Shown in pieces: positions 6,584 to 8,312 of a stretch of DNA of 8,312 nt. Every line of letters starts with the position of its first letter. Position 1 is the first letter of the stretch. Below the pieces are notes generated by a model. That model saw only the letters and a program-made list of their open reading frames with translations. It had not been told where the DNA came from and searched no databases. The stretch spans positions 1 through 8,312 of the forward strand of contig CAMPJV010000105.1 of assembly GCA_946886975.1 (NCBI GenBank). Reading direction: 5' to 3'. The position numbers were made by a program, and so were the translations under genes. Source of the DNA: an uncultured Taibaiella sp. (lineage in GTDB: Bacteria; Bacteroidota; Bacteroidia; Chitinophagales; Chitinophagaceae).

Positions 6584-7978
6584 CTAAGCCTTCGCAGGAA
6601 AGTATAGCTTGAACGTCGCGCCAACACCAGGATGGCCATGAGCAAGGATATACCCATTGTGGTTTACCATCACTCTCTGGCATATAGCCAGTCCAATTCC
6701 CTTGCCTGAATACTCTGACTCTTTGTTGTGCAGACTCTGGAATATGCGGAACATCTTATTGATGAACTTGTTCTCAAATCCAATACCGTTATCCGCAATA
6801 GTGATCCGCTCAAAGTGCTGTCCTTTAGCCTCAGGGTACGCCTGCCGCAGTTCATCATCCGGCACCCGGTCGTAGCGAATGGAGATTACAGGAGGGATGT
6901 CCTCTCTCGAGAACTTGATTGAATTGTCAATAAGGGATTTGAATAGAAGCTGCATTTGCCTCGGATGTCCTTGTATAACAGGCAGTGCCTCAACCTGTAT
7001 GTTCGCCCTTTTCTCTTCTATTCTTTCATCCATATCATTCCGCACGATCTTAACTGTTGTATTCAGGTCCACCTCTTCATTGCTTTCCTCTTTCACCAGG
7101 CTTGTCAGGTTCATCAGGTCGCCGATCAGCTCGTGCATTCTTCCTGCTGAGCTGTTTATCCTTTGCAGCGTCATCCTGCTCTCCTCATCAATTCCATCCT
7201 TCTTTACATACAGTATTTTGTTGCTGAATATCTGGATCTTCCTTAACGGTTCCTGCAGGTCATGAGACACGGCGTAGGCTATTTGCTCCAGCTCCTCGTG
7301 CGATCTTTTAAGGTCAGCCACCTTGTTCTGAAGTTCGTCCTGGAAGAGCATTCTCTTTTTCAGTTCCCTCATCATCAGCAGGAAAAGAATGATGGTAACG
7401 ATGGCAAATATGGAAAGCAAATACCTCACTGTGTCAAAGGTGATCTGCTGATAGTACATCTTGTTGTCAAACTTCTGGGCAAGGTCATCGTTCTCAAATT
7501 TCCTTAGCTGGTCCATGTAGTCTACCGCCTGCTTTCTTATCTCCCGGCCCTCGTAGAAATAGGGCGAGATAATACTCTTGTCCTTCGCAGTATCGAGGTA
7601 CTTTAAGTTGTCAGTGATATTGTCTCTTCTCTCAACCAGGACAGCTCTGAAAAAGGTGAGTATTTGCTTTTGTACTTTGTTTTGGTGAAGGAGTTTGCTG
7701 AGATTCTCTGTTTGCGGCAGAATCTCGCTGTTGATGATAAACATTTCCTCCAGGAACGAGCTGTCCTTGGTGATCATAAAGCCTCTTTCCTTGACATCCA
7801 CCTCTTTTAACAAATTCTCAATACTGTTTAGCTGACTCAGCACCTGGTTGGTATGATCTACCTGGTCTGAGTAATCAATAAGACTTGAGAATTGGCGTAG
7901 TGCGTATAAAGACAGCGCAGCCATAATCGCAAACGAGACGCTGTAACCAACAATGATGAGCCTGAGTCGTTTCTTCAT
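6584..7978 (-). CDS. CHASE3-domain sensor histidine kinase
   Basis: A 464-residue inner-membrane kinase. Membrane helix 1 lies at about 7-27, an extracytoplasmic CHASE3-type helical sensor at about 33-180 (with VDVKERGFMITKDSSFLEEM at 60-79), and membrane helix 2 at about 184-203. A short charged, likely coiled-coil linker follows (MRELKKRMLFQDELQNKVADLK). The HisKA domain has the H box AYAVSHDLQEPLRKI, with His239 as the predicted phosphorylation site. The HATPase_c domain has the N box SLIDNSIKFS (Asn352), G1 DNGIGF (396-401), F box FRIFQSLH (410-417) and G2 GKGIGLAI (425-432). All catalytic boxes are intact. The HisKA with SHDLQEPLR resembles the phytochrome-type kinases common in Bacteroidota. 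There is no receiver domain or response-regulator gene in the window, so its partner is unknown. It is divergent from rpoN, and the ligand of CHASE3 domains is generally unknown. Confidence 0.92.
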   Translation of the reverse strand: MKKRLRLIIVGYSVSFAIMAALSLYALRQFSSLIDYSDQVDHTNQVLSQLNSIENLLKEVDVKERGFMITKDSSFLEEMFIINSEILPQTENLSKLLHQNKVQKQILTFFRAVLVERRDNITDNLKYLDTAKDKSIISPYFYEGREIRKQAVDYMDQLRKFENDDLAQKFDNKMYYQQITFDTVRYLLSIFAIVTIILFLLMMRELKKRMLFQDELQNKVADLKRSHEELEQIAYAVSHDLQEPLRKIQIFSNKILYVKKDGIDEESRMTLQRINSSAGRMHELIGDLMNLTSLVKEESNEEVDLNTTVKIVRNDMDERIEEKRANIQVEALPVIQGHPRQMQLLFKSLIDNSIKFSREDIPPVISIRYDRVPDDELRQAYPEAKGQHFERITIADNGIGFENKFINKMFRIFQSLHNKESEYSGKGIGLAICQRVMVNHNGYILAHGHPGVGATFKLYFPAKA

Positions 7979-8192
7979 TCGGTTTCAAATATCATGTTTT
8001 GTAGAACAAATTCCTCACAGGCAATGCTAAAACCAATACGCCCAAATATTTTGTTAATTAAATTGCTGTTTTGCGTACGCCTAACCGAAACACTTTCAAT
8101 GAGTTACGCTGGTGGCATAAAAAGTTTGAACATTCTGAAAAATTGGCTTCAAGGTTGATTTAACTAAAGGGTACCACGAAAGACCATATTCT
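7979..8192. other. Divergent intergenic region between kinase and rpoN, 214 bp
   Basis: AT-rich, non-coding, and shared by the divergent kinase and sigma-54 genes, so both promoters should lie here. I see no exact TAnnTTTG with a correctly spaced TTG on either strand. Near-matches such as TATTTTG at about 8047-8053 are one base short. No -24/-12 sigma-54 site (TGGCAC with TTGC) stands out. Confidence 0.5.
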
Positions 8193-8312
8193 ATGATTTC
8201 ACAGCAACAGACGCAGAAGCAACAGCTCAAGATCTTACCTCAGCAGATACAATTACTGAACCTTTATTTTCTTAACTCTATAGAATTGGAGCAGAGAATA
8301 AAGAATGAAATG
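8193..8312 (+). CDS. rpoN: RNA polymerase sigma-54 factor, N-terminal part (3' truncated by window edge)
   Basis: The first 40 codons are present and the frame runs off the window. The text reads QKQQLKILPQQIQLLNLYFL and then SIELEQRIKNEM. This matches region I of sigma-54 (activator-interacting domain), whose usual form is 'L.QkL..L.PQQIQl..lLql...eLEqrI.eEl'. Region I binds the AAA+ enhancer-binding activators and holds the holoenzyme closed until ATP is hydrolysed. The Gln-rich lead is family-like. No DNA-binding or core-binding part is visible, so the call rests on this short but characteristic stretch. No SD site is obvious, as is usual in this phylum. The gene is divergent from the CHASE3 kinase, 214 bp away. 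Confidence 0.85.
   Translation, partial: MISQQQTQKQQLKILPQQIQLLNLYFLNSIELEQRIKNEM

Overview
The window looks like chromosomal DNA of a Bacteroidota bacterium, most likely a member of the Chitinophagaceae or a close relative. The evidence is the tail of a type IX secretion (Por) C-terminal sorting domain at the left edge, A-rich leaders with no strong Shine-Dalgarno sites, and several small protein families typical of that group. No tRNA, rRNA, CRISPR array, transposase or phage gene is visible.

Layout, left to right. (1) 1-141, + strand: last 46 codons of a secreted T9SS cargo protein. (2) 167-2293, - strand: a two-gene unit, a membrane-anchored conserved hypothetical protein followed 18 bp later by a stand-alone methylmalonyl-CoA mutase catalytic subunit that lacks the B12-binding domain. 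(3) 2294-2748: a 455-bp divergent intergenic region holding an 11-bp tandem repeat array (core 2423-2499, degenerate in-phase flanks to about 2412 and 2554). (4) 2749-4925, + strand: a tight three-gene operon of predicted ferritin-like four-helix-bundle proteins. It encodes a cytoplasmic DUF2383/PA2169-type protein, an exported protein with two DUF4142 domains, and a DUF4142 lipoprotein, and it ends at a strong intrinsic terminator (4968-5001). (5) 5215-5583, + strand: a small single-gene unit with its own terminator (5620-5651). It belongs to a Bacteroidota family that databases often mislabel as phosphoribosylpyrophosphate synthetase. (6) 5712-6572, + strand: a general-stress-protein-type short-chain dehydrogenase, convergent with (7) 6584-7978, - strand: a CHASE3 sensor histidine kinase with no response regulator in view. 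(8) 8193-8312, + strand: the first 40 codons of the sigma-54 gene rpoN, divergent from the kinase.

Regions 4 to 7 share a possible envelope or general-stress theme: helical-bundle proteins in the cytoplasm, periplasm and membrane, a GSP39/YhdG-like dehydrogenase, and a sensor kinase. This is inference from family membership. The least explained element is the 11-bp repeat array, whose unit variants are arranged almost symmetrically and which sits in the control region between the mutase unit and the helical-bundle operon.
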